Shown here piece after piece: positions 14,605 to 27,808 of a DNA stretch of 64,000 nt (positions within the stretch are counted from its first letter, which is position 1; each line of letters opens with the position of its first letter). Origin of the DNA: Glandiceps talaboti (Eukaryota; Hemichordata; Enteropneusta; Spengelidae); assembly GCF_964340395.1 (NCBI RefSeq), contig NC_135554.1, positions 1 through 64,000 on the forward strand, in the 5' to 3' direction. Under the pieces are notes generated by a model. The model had not been told where the DNA came from. It was given only the letters and a program-made list of their open reading frames with translations, and did no database searches. Made by a program: the position numbers and the translations under genes.

Positions 14605-15540
14605 TTATTTCTGTTTCATTATAGCCTCTTTTTGCCAGTTTCCCGGTGAAGAATTTAATTTTCTTTTGAAATTCTTCTTCGTTACTACATGTTCGTATGT
14701 ATCTGATCGTTTGACCCTAAATGGACCCTTTGAAGACTGAGTCCGGGCGGCATTATTGCCTGTGTAAATATTGGAATGAGTTTTGATATCCAATACTTTG
14801 TGTTATTGGTGTTGACATTTGTGGATTGTGATATGTTGCTTCCGTATCAGATTATTTAGTTCAACTTGGGTGCCACAAAATATCATGAAAACGCCACCCC
14901 TGAAATGTGTCCAGAGTGATATTTTATCCGTTTAGATTTCAATAATGCGACTTTCCAGTTCATGGAATGCTATGTCGGCTATTTCGGGTGATGCCCAAGA
15001 GCCAATGCACATGCATGTTTGTGTGTAGAATTCTCTTTTAAATTTAAATGTGTTTTTCGTGAGAATCACATAATAGTTTTAGGAGATACACAGGTGGTGG
15101 TTTTGGAATGCTATAGTCGATTGTTTGTGTAACTGGCGAGTCAAGTGCTTTGACAACTGACTGCATTGCGTCAGACTGCAAAGTATGTGTGTACATACCA
15201 CATCTAAAGTGACTAGTATCCAATTTTCATTAACTACATACAGTAGCTTCTGGTGCCATGTGATGATACACTTTGTGCAAGTGTGAGGCATATCTCACCG
15301 GACACCCACACATGAGATCCCATTGGTCTTCAACACAACATACAGTCTCTATATTAACTGATCTCATCTACGAGATGCAATAACTAAACACTGGGACTTA
15401 ATAACACACAATGAGATATTAAATCAATTATATCCAAAAAGACCAATCATAGCACAGAAGCAAAACATAAACTTAAAAGACAAATAGGTCAACACTCAAT
15501 TGAAGCATTCCAAATTTAAAAATCTAGCGGAAATAGAACT
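14605..15540 (-). pseudogene. decayed Penelope-like reverse transcriptase, left copy
   Basis: On the minus strand this is the mirror of the better-read copy at 57,280-58,260. The piece at 14,605-14,793 keeps MDIKTHSNIYTGN followed by a stretch equivalent to the conserved tail of Penelope-like reverse transcriptases (FKGPF/IKGQ-type region, ending near KEAIMKQK in a shifted frame). The piece at 15,079-15,291 matches the upstream part. Frames shift repeatedly and stops occur, so it is not functional. Assignment to Penelope-like elements rests on the combined motifs in both arms, not on either frame alone. Confidence 0.55.
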
Positions 15541-15542
15541 AG

Positions 15543-18500
15543 ATAATAGTATAATATAGCATAGTATAGTATGGTATAGTATATAGTACAATATATAGTA
15601 TATAGCACAGTCTAGTATATAGTAGAGTATAGTATAGTATAGTATAGTATATAGTATAGTATAGTATATTGTATATAGTATAGTATAGCATAGTATAGTA
15701 GAATAGAGTATAGTATACTATACTATAGTATAGCATAGTATAGTATACAGTATAGTATAGTATAGTATAAAGTATATAGTATAGTATGATATAGTATAGT
15801 ATACTATATAGTACAGTATATAGTTTAGTATAGTATAGTATGGTACATAGTATAGAGCATAGTATAGTATAGTATAGTACAATATATAGTATATAGTATA
15901 TAGCATAGTATAGTATATAGTGTAGTCTAGAATATGGTATAGTATAGGATAGTATAGTATATAGTATAGTATAGCATAGCATAGTATAGCATAGTATAGT
16001 ATAGTATAGTATAGTACACTGTATATTGTACAGTATAGTATATAGTATAATATAGTATAGTATATAGTATAGTATAGCATAGTACAGTATAATATAGAAT
16101 AGTATAGTATATAGTACAGAATATGGTATATAGTATAGTATAGTACAGTGTATATTGTATAGTATAGTGTATAGTATAATATAGTTTATCGTACATAGTA
16201 TAGTATAATATATAGTACAGTATACAGTATATAGCATACTCTAGTATATAGTACAGTATAGTATAGTATAGTATAGTCTAGTATGTAGTATAGTATAGTA
16301 TATAGTATATAGTAAAGAGAAGTAAAGAGTACAGTATATAGTATAGTATGTAGTACAGTATATAGCAGTCTAGTATATAGTATAGTATAGAATAGTATCG
16401 TATAGTGTAGTATATAGTACAGTATATAGCATAGTCTAGTATATAGTGCAGTATAGTATAGTGTATAGTATAGTATAGTCTAATATAGTATAGTACAGAA
16501 TAATATAGTATAGCATAGTATAGTATAATATAGTATACTATAATATATAGTACAGAATATAGTATAGTCTAGTATATAGTATAGTATTGTATACTATACT
16601 ATATAGTATAGTATAGTACAGTATAATACAGTATAGTATAGTATAGTACAGTAGAGTAGAGTACAGTATAGTATAGTATAGTACAATTTATAGTATATAG
16701 TATATAGCATAGTATAGTATATAGTGTAGTCTAGTATATAGTATAGTATAGTATATAGTATAGTATAGCATAGTATAGTATAGCAAAGAACAGTATAGTA
16801 TAGTATATAGTACAGAATATAGTATATATAGCATAGTCTATTATATAGCAATGTATAGTATAGAGTATAGTACAATATAGTTTATAATATATAGTATAGT
16901 ATAATATATAGTACAGTAAACAGTATATAGCACAGTCTCGTATATAGTGCAGTATAGTATAGTACACTATAGTATATAGTATATAGTATAGTATAACATA
17001 ATATAGTATAGCATAGTATAGTATAATATAGTATAATATATAGTACAGAATATAGTATAGTCTAGTATATAGTATAGTACAGTATAGTATTATATACTAT
17101 ACTATATGATGTAGTATAGTATAGGATAGTACAATATAATATAGTATAGTATACAGTACAATAGATAGTATAGTCTAGTATATAGTACAGTGTATAGTAT
17201 ATAGCGTAGTCTAGCATAGTGTACAATGTAGTATAGTCTAGTATATAGTACAGTATATAGTATATAACAGTCTAGTATATAGTGCAGTTTAGTATAGTAT
17301 AGTATAGTATAGTATAGTATAGTATAGTATAGTATAGTATAGTATTAGATAGTATAGTATAGTGTACAGTATAGTATAGCATAGTAAAGTATAGCATAGT
17401 ACAGTATAGTATAGTATATAGTACAGAATATAGTATATAGCATAGTATAGTATAGTATAGTATAGTATAGTATAGTATAGTATAGTATAGTATAGTATAG
17501 TATAGTATAGTATAATATATAGTACAGTATACAGCATAGTCTAGTATATAGTGCAGTATAGTATAGCATAGTATAGTATAGTATATACTATAGTATAGTC
17601 TAGTATAGTATAGCATAATAGAGTATAGCATAGTATAGTATAATATAGTATAGTATATTATAATATATAGTACAGAATATAGTAGTCTAGTATATAGTAG
17701 AGTATAGTATTTTATACTTTACCATATAGTATAGTATAGTATAGTATAGTACAGTAGAGTGGAGTACAGTATAGTATAGTATAGTATAGTACAATGTGCA
17801 GTATATAGTATATAGCATAGTATAGTATATAGTGTAGTCTAGTATATAGTATAGTATAGTATATAGTATAGTATAGCATAGTATAGTATAGCAAAGAACA
17901 GTATAGTATAGTATATAGTACAGAATATAGTATATAGCATAGTCTATTATATAGCATTGTATAGTATAGTATAGTATAGTATATAGTATATAGTATAGTA
18001 TAGTATAATATAGTATAATATATAGTACAGAATATAGTATAGTCTACTATATAGTATAGTACAGTATAGTATTGTATACTATACTATATGATAAAGTATA
18101 GTATAGTACAGTATAATATAGTATAGTAGAGTATAGTACAGTAGAGTACAGTACAGTATAGTATAGTATAATACAATGTATAGTATATAGTATATAGCAT
18201 AGTATAGTATATAGTGTAGTCTAGTATATAGCATAGTATAGTATAGCAAAGTACAGTATAGTATGTAGCATAGTCTAGTATATAGCATTGTATAGTATGG
18301 TGTATAGTATAATATAGTTTATAGTATATAGTATAGTATAATATATAGTACAGTATACAGTATATAGCATAGTCTAGTATATAGTAGAGAATAGTATGGT
18401 ATAGTATAGTATAGTATAGTATAGTATAGTATAGTGTAGTTTAAAGTACAGTATATAGCATAGTCTAGTATATAGTATAGTATAGAATAGTATAGTATAT

Positions 18501-21500
18501 TAGGATAGAGTATATAGTATAGTGTAGTGTAGTATATAGCATAGTATAGTATAGCATAGTATATAGTACAATAGATAGCATAGTCTAGTATATAGTCTAG
18601 TATATAGTATATAGCGTAGTCTAGTATATAGTCTAGTATATAGTATATAGCATAGTCTAGTATATAGTCTAGTATATAGTATATAGCATAGTCTAGTATA
18701 GTGTACAATGTAGTATAGTCTAGTATATAGTACAGTATAGTGTATAGTACAGTAAATAGTATATAGCATAGTCTCGTATATAGTGCAATATAGTATAGTA
18801 TAGTATAATATAGTACATGTATAGTACAGTATAATATAGTATAGTGTAATATAGTATAGTATAGTAATAGATAGCATAGTATATTGTATAGTATAGTATA
18901 GCATAGTAAAGTATAGCATAGTACAGTATAGTATAGTATATAATACAGAATATAGTATATAGTATAGTATAATACAGTATATAGAATAGTGCATAGTATA
19001 ATATAGTATATAGTATAGTATAATATATAATACAGTATACAGTAGATAGCATAGTCTAGTTTAAGGTGCAGTATAGTATATAGTAGAGTACAGTACAGTA
19101 TAGTATAGTATAGTACAATGTATAGTATATAGTATATAGCATAGTATAGTATATAGTGTAGTCTAGTATATAGCATAGTATAGTATAGCAAAGTACAGTA
19201 TAGTATAGTATATAGTACAGAATACAGTATATAGCATAGTCTAGTATGTAGCATTGTATAGTATAGTGTATAGTATAATATAGTTTATAGTATATAGTAT
19301 AGTATAATATATAGTACAGTATACAGTATATAGCATAGTCTAGTATATAGTACAGTATATAGTATATAGCGTAGTCTAGCATAGTGTACAATGTAGTATA
19401 GTCTAGTATATAGTACAGTATACAGTATATAACACTCTAGTATATAGTGCAGTTTAGAATAGTATAGCATAGTAAAGTATAGCATAGTACAGTATAGTAT
19501 AGTATATAGTACAGAATATAGTATATAGCATAGTATAGTATAGTATAGTATAGTATAGTATAGTATAATATATAGTACAGTATACAGCATAGTCTAGTAT
19601 ATAGTGCAGTATAGTATAGCATAGTATAGTATAGTATATATTATAGTATAGTCTAGTATAGTATAGCATAATAGAGTATAGCATAGTATAGTATAATATA
19701 GTATAGTATAATATAATATATAGTACAGAATATAGTATAGTCTAGTATATAGTAGAGTATAGTATTATATACTTTACCATATAGCATAGTATAGTACAGT
19801 ATAATATAGTATAGTATAGTATAGTATAGTACAGTAGAGTACAGTACAGTATAGTATAGTATAGTATAATATATAGTACAGTATACAGCATAGTCTAGTA
19901 TATAGTGCAGTATAGTATAGCATAGTATAGTTTAGTATATACTATAGTATAGTCTAGTATAGTATAGCATAATAGAGTATAGCATAGTATAGTATAATAT
20001 AGTATAGTATATTATAATATATAGTACAGAATATAGTAGTCTAGTATATAGTAGAGTATAGTATTTTATACTTTACCATATAGTATAGTATAGTACAGTA
20101 TAATATAGTATAGTATAGTATAGTATAGTACAGTAGAGTGGAGTACAGTATAGTATAGTATAGTACAATGTGCAGTATATAGTATATAGCATAGTATAGT
20201 ATATAGTGTAGTCTAGTATATAGTATAGTATAGTATATAGTATAGTATAGCATAGTATAGTATAGCAAAGAACAGTATAGTATAGTATATAGTACAGAAT
20301 ATAGTATATAGCATAGTCTATTATATAGCATTGTATAGTATAGAGTATAGTATAATATAGTTTATAATATATAGTATAGTATAATATATAGTACAGTATA
20401 CAGTATGTAGCATAGTCTAGTATATAGTGCAGTATAGTATAGTATAGTATAGTATATAGTATAGTATAGTATAATATAGTATAATATATAGTACAGAATA
20501 TAGTATAGTCTACTATATAGTATAGTACAGTATAGTATTGTATACTATACTATATGATAAAGTATAGTATAGTACAGTATAATATAGTATAGTAGAGTAT
20601 AGTACAGTAGAGTACAGTACAGTATAGTATAGTATAATACAATGTATAGTATATAGTATATAGCATAGTATAGTATATAGTGTAGTCTAGTATATAGCAT
20701 AGTATAGTATAGCAAAGTACAGTATAGTATGTAGCATAGTCTAGTATATAGCATTGTATAGTATGGTGTATAGTATAATATAGTTTATAGTATATAGTAT
20801 AGTATAATATATAGTACAGTATACAGTATATAGCATAGTCTAGTATATAGTAGAGAATAGTATGGTATAGTATAGTATAGTATAGTATAGTATAGTGTAG
20901 TTTAAAGTACAGTATATAGCATAGTCTAGTATATAGTATAGTATAGAATAGTATAGTATATTAGGATAGAGTATATAGTATAGTGTAGTGTAGTATATAG
21001 TATAGTATAGTATAGCATAGTATATAGTACAATAGATAGCATAGTCTAGTATATAGTCTAGTATATAGTATATAGCGTAGTCTAGTATATAGTGCAGTAT
21101 AGTATAGCATAGTATAGTATAGTATATAGTATATATTATAGTATAGTCTAGTATATTACAATATAATATAGTATAGCATAGTATAATATAATACAGTATA
21201 GTATATTATACAGTACAGAATATAGTATAGTCTAGTATATAGTATAGTACAGTATAGTATTGTATACTATACTATACTATATAGTATAGCATAGTATAGT
21301 ACAGTATAATATAGTATAGTATAGTATTGGATAGTATAGTATATTATAGTGTATAGTATAGTATAGAATATAGTACTAGTTTATAGTAAAGACAAGTATA
21401 TAGTACAGTATATAGTACAGTATATAGCATAGTCTAGTATATAGTATAGTATAGTATAGAATAGTATAGTGTAGTATATAGTACAGTATATAGCATAGTC

Positions 21501-22650
21501 TAGTATATAGTATAGTATAGTATAGAATAGTATAGTATAGTGTAGTATATAGTACAGTATATAGCATAGTCTAGTATATAGTATAGTATAGAATAGTATA
21601 GTATAGTATATTAGAGTAGAGTATATAGTATAGTATAGTGTAGTGTAGTATATAGTATAGTCTAGTATAGTATAGTCTAGTATAGTACATAGTACAGTCT
21701 AGTATAGTATATAGTATAGCATAGTCTAGTTTAGTATATTATAGTATATAGTATATAGCATAGCAAAATACATAGTATATAGCATAGTGTAGTATATAGT
21801 TCAGTACGGTATAGTTTAATATATAGTATATAGCATAGTATAATATATAGTATAGTATACTATAGTATATAATATAGTATAGTGTATAATATAGTATAAT
21901 ATAGTGTTGTATACTATATAGTACAATATATAGTATATATCATAGTCTACTATATAGTACAGTATAGTATAATATACCATATACTATACAATACTATCCT
22001 ATGCTATATTATATACCATACACTGTACTATACTATATACTCTACTATATAATATACTATATTATACTATATACTACACTTGCCTATATACTATACAATA
22101 CAATACTACACTACACTATGCTATATTCAATATACTCTACGATACACTACTATATTATACCATACTATACTATACTAGAATATACTATCCTATACTATTC
22201 TATACTACACTATACTATACTATACTATACTAATTTTATATGATACTACACTATGCTATGATATACTATATACCATATACTATACTATATACCATATACT
22301 ATACTATACTATATAATATACTATATACTATACTTGACTATATACTATATACAATAGTATAGGTATAGAATAATATTATAGTATAGTATTGTACAGTATA
22401 TAGTATAGTATATTATATAGTACGGTATGCTATAGTATGCTATACTATAACCTACACTATACTATATTCCATATACTAGTATAGTATACTATACTATACT
22501 ATACTATACTATACTATACTATACTATACTATACTATACTATACTATACTATACTATACTATACTATACTATACTATACTATACTATACTATACTATACT
22601 ATACTATACTACACGACACTATACCATATACTCTACTATACTCTATTACA
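15543..22650. repeat. long TATAG/CTATA satellite, left arm
   Basis: The array is built from TATAG pentamers interrupted by TATA, CATAG, ACAG and GTCTAG variants. The plus strand carries G (TATAG) from about 15,543 to 21,970. It then flips to C (CTATA) to 22,650, so the right end is an internal inverted repeat. Long higher-order copies exist inside: the block around 17,712-18,300 recurs around 20,041-20,760, roughly 2.3-2.5 kb apart, almost unchanged. Many long open frames here encode only tyrosine/leucine/isoleucine/threonine strings and arise from the absence of stops in the repeat. They are not genes. Confidence 0.95.
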
Positions 22651-22662
22651 CTATAAAGCAAT

Positions 22663-22771
22663 AAACCACACCCTGGGGATGGTATACCAAGAGGTTTTGA
22701 CCAGTGAACGAAATATATTGAGTTCACTGGTCAAACCGAGTGGTATACCATTCCCAGGGGTGATTTATCGC
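22663..22771. repeat. hairpin in satellite (GGTATACC arms)
   Basis: Two arms of about 45 bp, both containing GGTATACCA and TTGACCAGTGAAC or their complement, face each other across the short spacer GAAATATATTGA. The same hairpin occurs inverted at about 55,990-56,108. It abuts the MITE at 22,784. Confidence 0.85.
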
Positions 22772-22783
22772 TATTATATTATA

Positions 22784-22997
22784 CCAGTATATTGAAACTG
22801 TCGGAAACAAGATAAGACGCAACATTTTCTGGTTTCATTTGCGCCCCCATCCCTGCGCAGACTATAACGTTCATAGACGAACAGTGAGAGAACATCAAAA
22901 TTTGGACACGTGCCAACTGTGCATTACCGCTCATTTTAGACGCACTAGTTCGATGCCCAGACCAATCAGATCTCTCGATTTGCGCCATCAATATACT
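22784..22997. mobile_element. 214-bp MITE with 12-bp TIRs
   Basis: A non-satellite segment inside the satellite starts CCAGTATATTGA and ends TCAATATACTGG, which gives perfect 12-bp terminal inverted repeats. The inside is GC-richer than the flanks. The homologous segment at about 55,765-55,976 lies in the opposite arm, with one end mutated. Frames that read across it continue into satellite or are too short to be convincing, so it is treated as non-autonomous. The superfamily is not assigned. Confidence 0.65.
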
Positions 22998-23859
22998 GGA
23001 CTATATACTATACTATATACCACATACTCTACTATACTATAATCTACTATACTATACTATACTATACTAGACTATTCAAGACTATACTAGACTCTATACT
23101 ATATACGATAGTGTAGGTATAGAATAATATTATAGTATATTATTGTACAGTATATAGTAGAGTATATTATATAGTACTGTATGGTATAGTATGCTATACT
23201 ATACACTACACTATAATATACACTATACACTATATTCCATATACTCTACTATACTCTAGTATATTATACCATACCATACTATACAATACTATACTATACT
23301 ATACTTTGCTATGCTATACTATATACCATATACTCTACTATACTCTACTATACTATATATGATAGTATAGGTATAGAATAAGATTATAGTATTGTATTGT
23401 ACAGTATATAGTATTGTACGGTTGGTATAGTATGCTATACTATACACTAAACTATACTATATTCCACATACTCTAATATACTCTAGTATATTATACCATA
23501 CTATACTATACTATACTATTATATACTATAATATACAATACTATACTATGCTATGCCATACTATATACCATATACTATACTTTACTATATACCATACTAT
23601 ATGATATATATAGTATCCTATACTATATTACACTACACTATACTATATACTCTACTATATTATACTATACTATACTATACTATATAATATACTATATTAT
23701 ATTATATACTACACTATACTATTTACTACACTATATAATATACTATATTAAACTTTATAATATAGTAGACTATGTACTATACTATACTACACTATATAAC
23801 ATATACTCTACTATACTATACTATGTATTATTCTATACTACCAGTATACTATACTATAT

Positions 23860-23860
<1 letters not shown>
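22998..23860. repeat. CTATA satellite block
   Basis: CTATA-type degenerate pentamers predominate on the plus strand, with short TATAG islands near 23,110-23,180 and 23,350-23,430. The mirror of 54,860-55,745 in the right arm. Confidence 0.9.
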
Positions 23861-23861
<1 letters not shown>

Positions 23862-23891
<30 letters not shown>

Positions 23892-25096
23892 GGTAAACCA
23901 ACGGGCATAAAGCCCATTTACAGGCACCTTTAAAAACAAATAAGGAAAAACAAGCACTAAAAAGAAAAAACAAGGGGTAGCAATAACAGAAGTGACATGA
24001 CATAAAAGGCAAACACAGAAATAAAAACAACAAAACAGGAAAAATTATTAAAAACACGCAGCCTGAAGCACACACGCCGAAAGGCGGAAACAGGACTAAA
24101 TAAATCTATGTTTGGATTTGCTTTAAAAACGTCATTACAAGTGGTTAAACATCTTAAAATTGGGGAATATTTTCTCAGATTTACTCTGGAGGCACTGATG
24201 CGAAAGATATGGTTATTACGTAACTGTCTGCTCTGTACATTAAAACAAACCTTGTACAAAATGGATGGACAATTATAGCATGAATTGACCAGTTTGTAAA
24301 CAAAAATAGCAAATAAAAACTTTCGCCTCCTCACCAGTGGGGGAAGCTTAAACCTAGCACATAGTGAATCGTAATCTATTGAAGTATATTGCACATTTGA
24401 TTTAAAACATAAAAATTTAATAAATTTCTGCTGTACACGTTCGATTTTATCAATTTGAGTTACTTGCCATGGTGACCAAATTACACTGCAGTACTCAAGA
24501 TGGCTTCTAACATGGGTCACATATAAAGATCTTAATGTAGAAATGTTGGAAAAATTGGCACATGTACGTTTGATAAAACCCATCATTCTAAAAGCTTTCC
24601 TGACAATACTTAAAAGCTTAAACCTAGCACATAGTGAATCGTAATCTATTGAAGTATATTGCACATTTGATTTAAAACATAAAAATTTAATAAATTTCTG
24701 CTGTACACGTTCGATTTTATCAATTTGAGTTACTTGCCATGGTGACCAAATTACACTGCAGTACTCAAGATGGCTTCTAACATGGGTCACATATAAAGAT
24801 CTTAATGTAGAAATGTTGGAAAAATTGGCACATGTACGTTTGATAAAACCCATCATTCTAAAAGCTTTCCTGACAATACTATCAATATGGGTGCTAAAAG
24901 ACATCTGTGAAGAAAGTAGAATACCAAGATCTTTGATACTATGAACACGAACAAGGGGACCATCAGCAATACTGTAACTGTATGTAATCAGTTTCTTTTT
25001 GTTACTAAATGTAATTACATTACACTTCCCCACATTGAGCTTCAATTTCCATGTATTACACCATTTGTAGACATTGTTAATGTCTGTTTGTTTATA
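23862..25096 (-). pseudogene. 3' end of a non-LTR retrotransposon (RT C-terminal region)
   Basis: On the minus strand a frame of 362 codons (25,045-23,957) has the features of the region just after the reverse-transcriptase catalytic core of LINEs: KLNVGKCNVITFSNKK, then VHSIKDLGILLSSQMSF and LEYCSVIWSPW. The plus-strand left end is a TTTA repeat, that is a 3' tail of AAATA units on the minus strand, as expected for a LINE terminus. The 5' end is truncated near 25,096 against satellite. The YXDD box is missing because of truncation. A 270-bp segment is duplicated in tandem within it (24,344-24,613 and 24,614-24,883), in frame and apparently identical. The shape suggests a Jockey/CR1-like clade, but the clade is not certain. 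Confidence 0.85.
24344..24883 (-). repeat. in-frame 270-bp tandem duplication in the LINE relic
   Basis: The two adjacent 270-bp copies look identical over their full length and preserve the frame (90 codons). Identity implies a very recent event or an assembly duplication, in contrast to the decayed surroundings. Confidence 0.9.
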
Positions 25097-26191
25097 CTAC
25101 ATAATGTACTATACTAGACTATATATAATATATACTATATATTACAGTATAGGTATCGAATAATATAGTATAGTATTGTACAGTATATAGCATACTATAC
25201 TATATAGTATGGTATATAGTATATGTATATAGTATACTAGTAGTATAGAATAGTATAGCATAGTATAGTATGGTATAGTATAGTATACAGTATAATATAA
25301 TATAGTATAGTATATACCGGTAGTACAGTATATAGCATAGTCTAGTATATAGTATAGTATAGAATAGTATAGTTTATGGTATATAGCATAGCATAGTATA
25401 GTATAGTATAATATAGTATAGTACATTGTACAGTACACTAGTGTAGTATATTATAGTATAGAATAATACAGTATAGTATAGTGCAGAATAGTAAAGTATA
25501 GTATACTAGACATCCAATATAACATACTGTATACAGCATAATAAAATACATAGTATATAATATAGTATAATATATAGTAAAGTACATAGCATTATAGCAA
25601 TATAGCATTATAGTCTGGTATATAGTACAGTATCGTATAGTATAGTTTAGTATAGTATAGTTTAGTATATACATGTAGTATAGTATAGTATACCATATAG
25701 TATAGTATAATATAGTATTATAATAGTATACTATATAGTACAGTATATAGTATAGTCTGGTATATAGTATACTATACTATATAGTAGAGTATACTATACT
25801 ATATACCATATACTATACTATACACTATAATTTACTATATACTATACTATATGATATACTATACTATACTTGTCTTAATACTATACTATACTACACTACA
25901 CTATACTATATTCCATATACTCTACTCAACTATATTATACCACACTATACTATATTATATTATACTATGCTATGCTATACACCATATACTATACTATACT
26001 ATACTATACTATACTACACTATACTATATACCATATACTATACTCTACTATACTACATGATACTATATACCATATACTATACATTACTATACTATACTCT
26101 ACTATACTATACTATACTAGACTATATACTATATACTATAGTATAGGTATAGAATATCATAGTATAGTATTGTACAGTATATAGTATAGTA
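25097..26191. repeat. TATAG/CTATA satellite at the inner edge of the left arm
   Basis: Degenerate TATAG units run to about 25,790, then CTATA units to about 26,130, then TATAG again to the junction near 26,192. There the satellite cuts into the coding sequence of the Polinton-like element. No gene is seen. Confidence 0.9.
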
Positions 26192-26192
26192 A

Positions 26193-26956
26193 ATTTCATA
26201 TTGCATTAATTCTTCGATTTTTTGTCTGTTTTCCAATTCTTTTTTTCTATCATACAAATCTTCTAAACTCTTGACTGCTGTATCAATTTCTTTACGCATG
26301 ATTGTATATTCAGGGTTGAGTTCGTTCCATTCTTCAATTTTGTTTTCAACCTTACTGATTTCATCTTTATTACCTACAGTGTCTCTTCTGAGGTAGGCTT
26401 GATAGTCCCTTAATTGTCCAACCATTGATGGTGTTAAATCTATAGCTTCAACTGCTTCAACTTCATCCACATTTAATGGTAACAACGGACCGATAGTCGC
26501 AGCAGCAGTGTTAACAGCAGTATCCTCGAAAAGTCTATTAGCAGCTGCAGTACCAATTTTATTTTTTATTGTACTTTTAGCTAAAAGTTTACCGTTTCTT
26601 GTAATCCGTTGGTTTCTTATGTTATCATACAACTCTCCATCCTTTCCTACATATGTATTTAATTGTAATTCAGTTCGATTAACTGGCACACCACTTTTTT
26701 TGATAACTGCATCAATAGTATCCAATAATACTTTATTTTTTAATTCAGTTAATTTAGCTCCAGCATCAACGGGATCTGTTGCGGGACCAACGGGGTCAAC
26801 TGTAGGGTCTGTGAATGATGTTTCCTGCTCCATTAATTCAAAATCTAACGAATCTTGTTCGTAGTCTCTCATTTCCAAGTCTACTCCAGGGTCTCCAAGG
26901 TCATCTACATTTTCATCTTCAAAAGGATTAATATCGAAAGGATCAAAGTCAGCCAT
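26193..26956 (-). CDS. acidic coiled-coil protein of the Polinton-like element, 3' truncated
   Basis: About 254 codons of element sequence start at ATG 26,956. The N-terminal 60 residues are very acidic (MADFDPFDINPFEDENVDD). A central alanine-rich segment follows, and the C-terminal part is rich in K/E (SKVENKIEEWNE, RKKELENRQKIEELM), suggesting a coiled coil. At about 26,195 the frame runs into TATAG satellite and continues as meaningless YYTIYCTILYY until a stop at 26,129, so the true C-terminus is lost. It lies 18 bp downstream of the putative virion gene and in the same direction. I do not recognise the family. Its place beside the virion-type gene would suit a minor structural or core protein, but that is inference. 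Confidence 0.7.
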
Positions 26957-26974
26957 CTTACTAATACTATAATA

Positions 26975-27808
26975 TTATATAAATAAGTAACATAAAAATA
27001 TTATCCCAACTATTATTCCCATCGTTGAATATTCATGAACAATTTCATGCTCGCCATGCGCTGCTACCGCTTCGACTGCTGGCGCTGCTACCACTTCTGG
27101 TGTTACTGCTGCTTCAGCTGCTTGCTCTGCTACACCTGTTGTCGCATCTAGTCGTTCTACTGGATCATCATGACCTTCCATTTCTTTTAATGCTGATTCT
27201 TTTACGTCATTATTTATGTTGTTATAACCGAACTTCATATCTTCTGTCGCTTGTTGTAAGAAATTGTTATAACCCGCCACATTCGTATTCAAATTTATAA
27301 TAATTTTACTCGGGATTAACCATAAAGAAGGAGAAATGGCTAGATCTAACTTTAACCTCGTTGCATTAATTACATTTTGATAACGTGGTATACTATCATC
27401 CTCATTAATGCCTCTCGTCTCATCCTCGAGTAATGAAATCATTTTTTGTCTCGTTTCTTGACCAGCACCACCAGAGTTTGCTATACTTACTCGCGTGTCT
27501 GCTTGACTTCCTAACACGCAATATACATAAGATTCGATCGATCGATTTAATCGTCCTAAACCTGCTTGCGTAAAACCTGTGCTGTTTGGTAAAACAAAAT
27601 AATTATATTGTTTATAATCAGGATTTTGAAATTTATACCAATGACAACTTCTGCGCGCCTCATCTGGAGCATCAGGGTTTTCAACCATTGTATTTTGATA
27701 TTTATATTGGATATCTTTTATATATGCTTTTTTCCACCACTCATAACCGAAACCTATACCATTGTTTCCTGATGTGTCATATGTGAATCTGAAATCTGTA
27801 TTATAAAT
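26975..27808 (-). pseudogene. putative virion-type protein, C-terminal half
   Basis: The frame is open from 27,808 and the first ATG is at 27,688. Motifs recall a conserved protein of invertebrate Polinton-type elements: WYKFQNPDYKQYNYFVLPNS, then GFTQAGLGRLNRSIESYVY, then a run with PSLWLIPSKIIIN and GYNNFLQQATEDMKFG. The C-terminus is alanine-rich and ends in a hydrophobic stretch (MGIIVGIIFLCYLFI), a possible membrane anchor. The frame upstream of ATG 27,688 still reads as sensible protein up to a TAG at 27,809-27,811. This overlaps the end of the gene at 27,801-28,418 in another phase, so the two look like one gene broken by a frameshift near 27,800. A capsid role is inferred from memory of similar elements and not proven here. 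Confidence 0.6.

Larger units (their letters stand above)
12407..26192 (+). repeat. left arm of giant inverted repeat
   Basis: The outer edge begins CAGACATGTACTACTC at 12,407, and the reverse complement of the same sequence ends at 62,121. Matching blocks then run inward in mirror order: 12,407-13,300 with 61,245-62,121; 13,510-13,620 with 59,340-59,450; 13,920-14,366 with 58,655-59,070; 14,480-15,540 with 57,250-58,370; 22,660-22,997 with 55,755-56,108; and the CTATA/TATAG satellites with each other. The blocks differ by scattered substitutions and indels, so the arms are old or have evolved independently. The left arm is about 13.8 kb, inflated by satellite growth and a LINE fragment at 23,862-25,096. 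Confidence 0.85.

Noticed and set aside
15539-20754. Many minus-strand open frames of 60-311 codons in the TATAG array
   Set aside because: They encode only strings of Y, L, I and T with C and R, produced by a pentamer lacking stops in one direction. Overlapping frames look alike. Not genes.
22779-23042. Open frames on both strands across the MITE
   Set aside because: They overlap each other, run through TIR and satellite, and their right-arm counterparts are frameshifted. No domain.
27025-27300. 91-codon plus-strand leucine-rich frame
   Set aside because: Antisense to the virion-type gene. The leucines are the complement of its alanine/glutamate-rich region.
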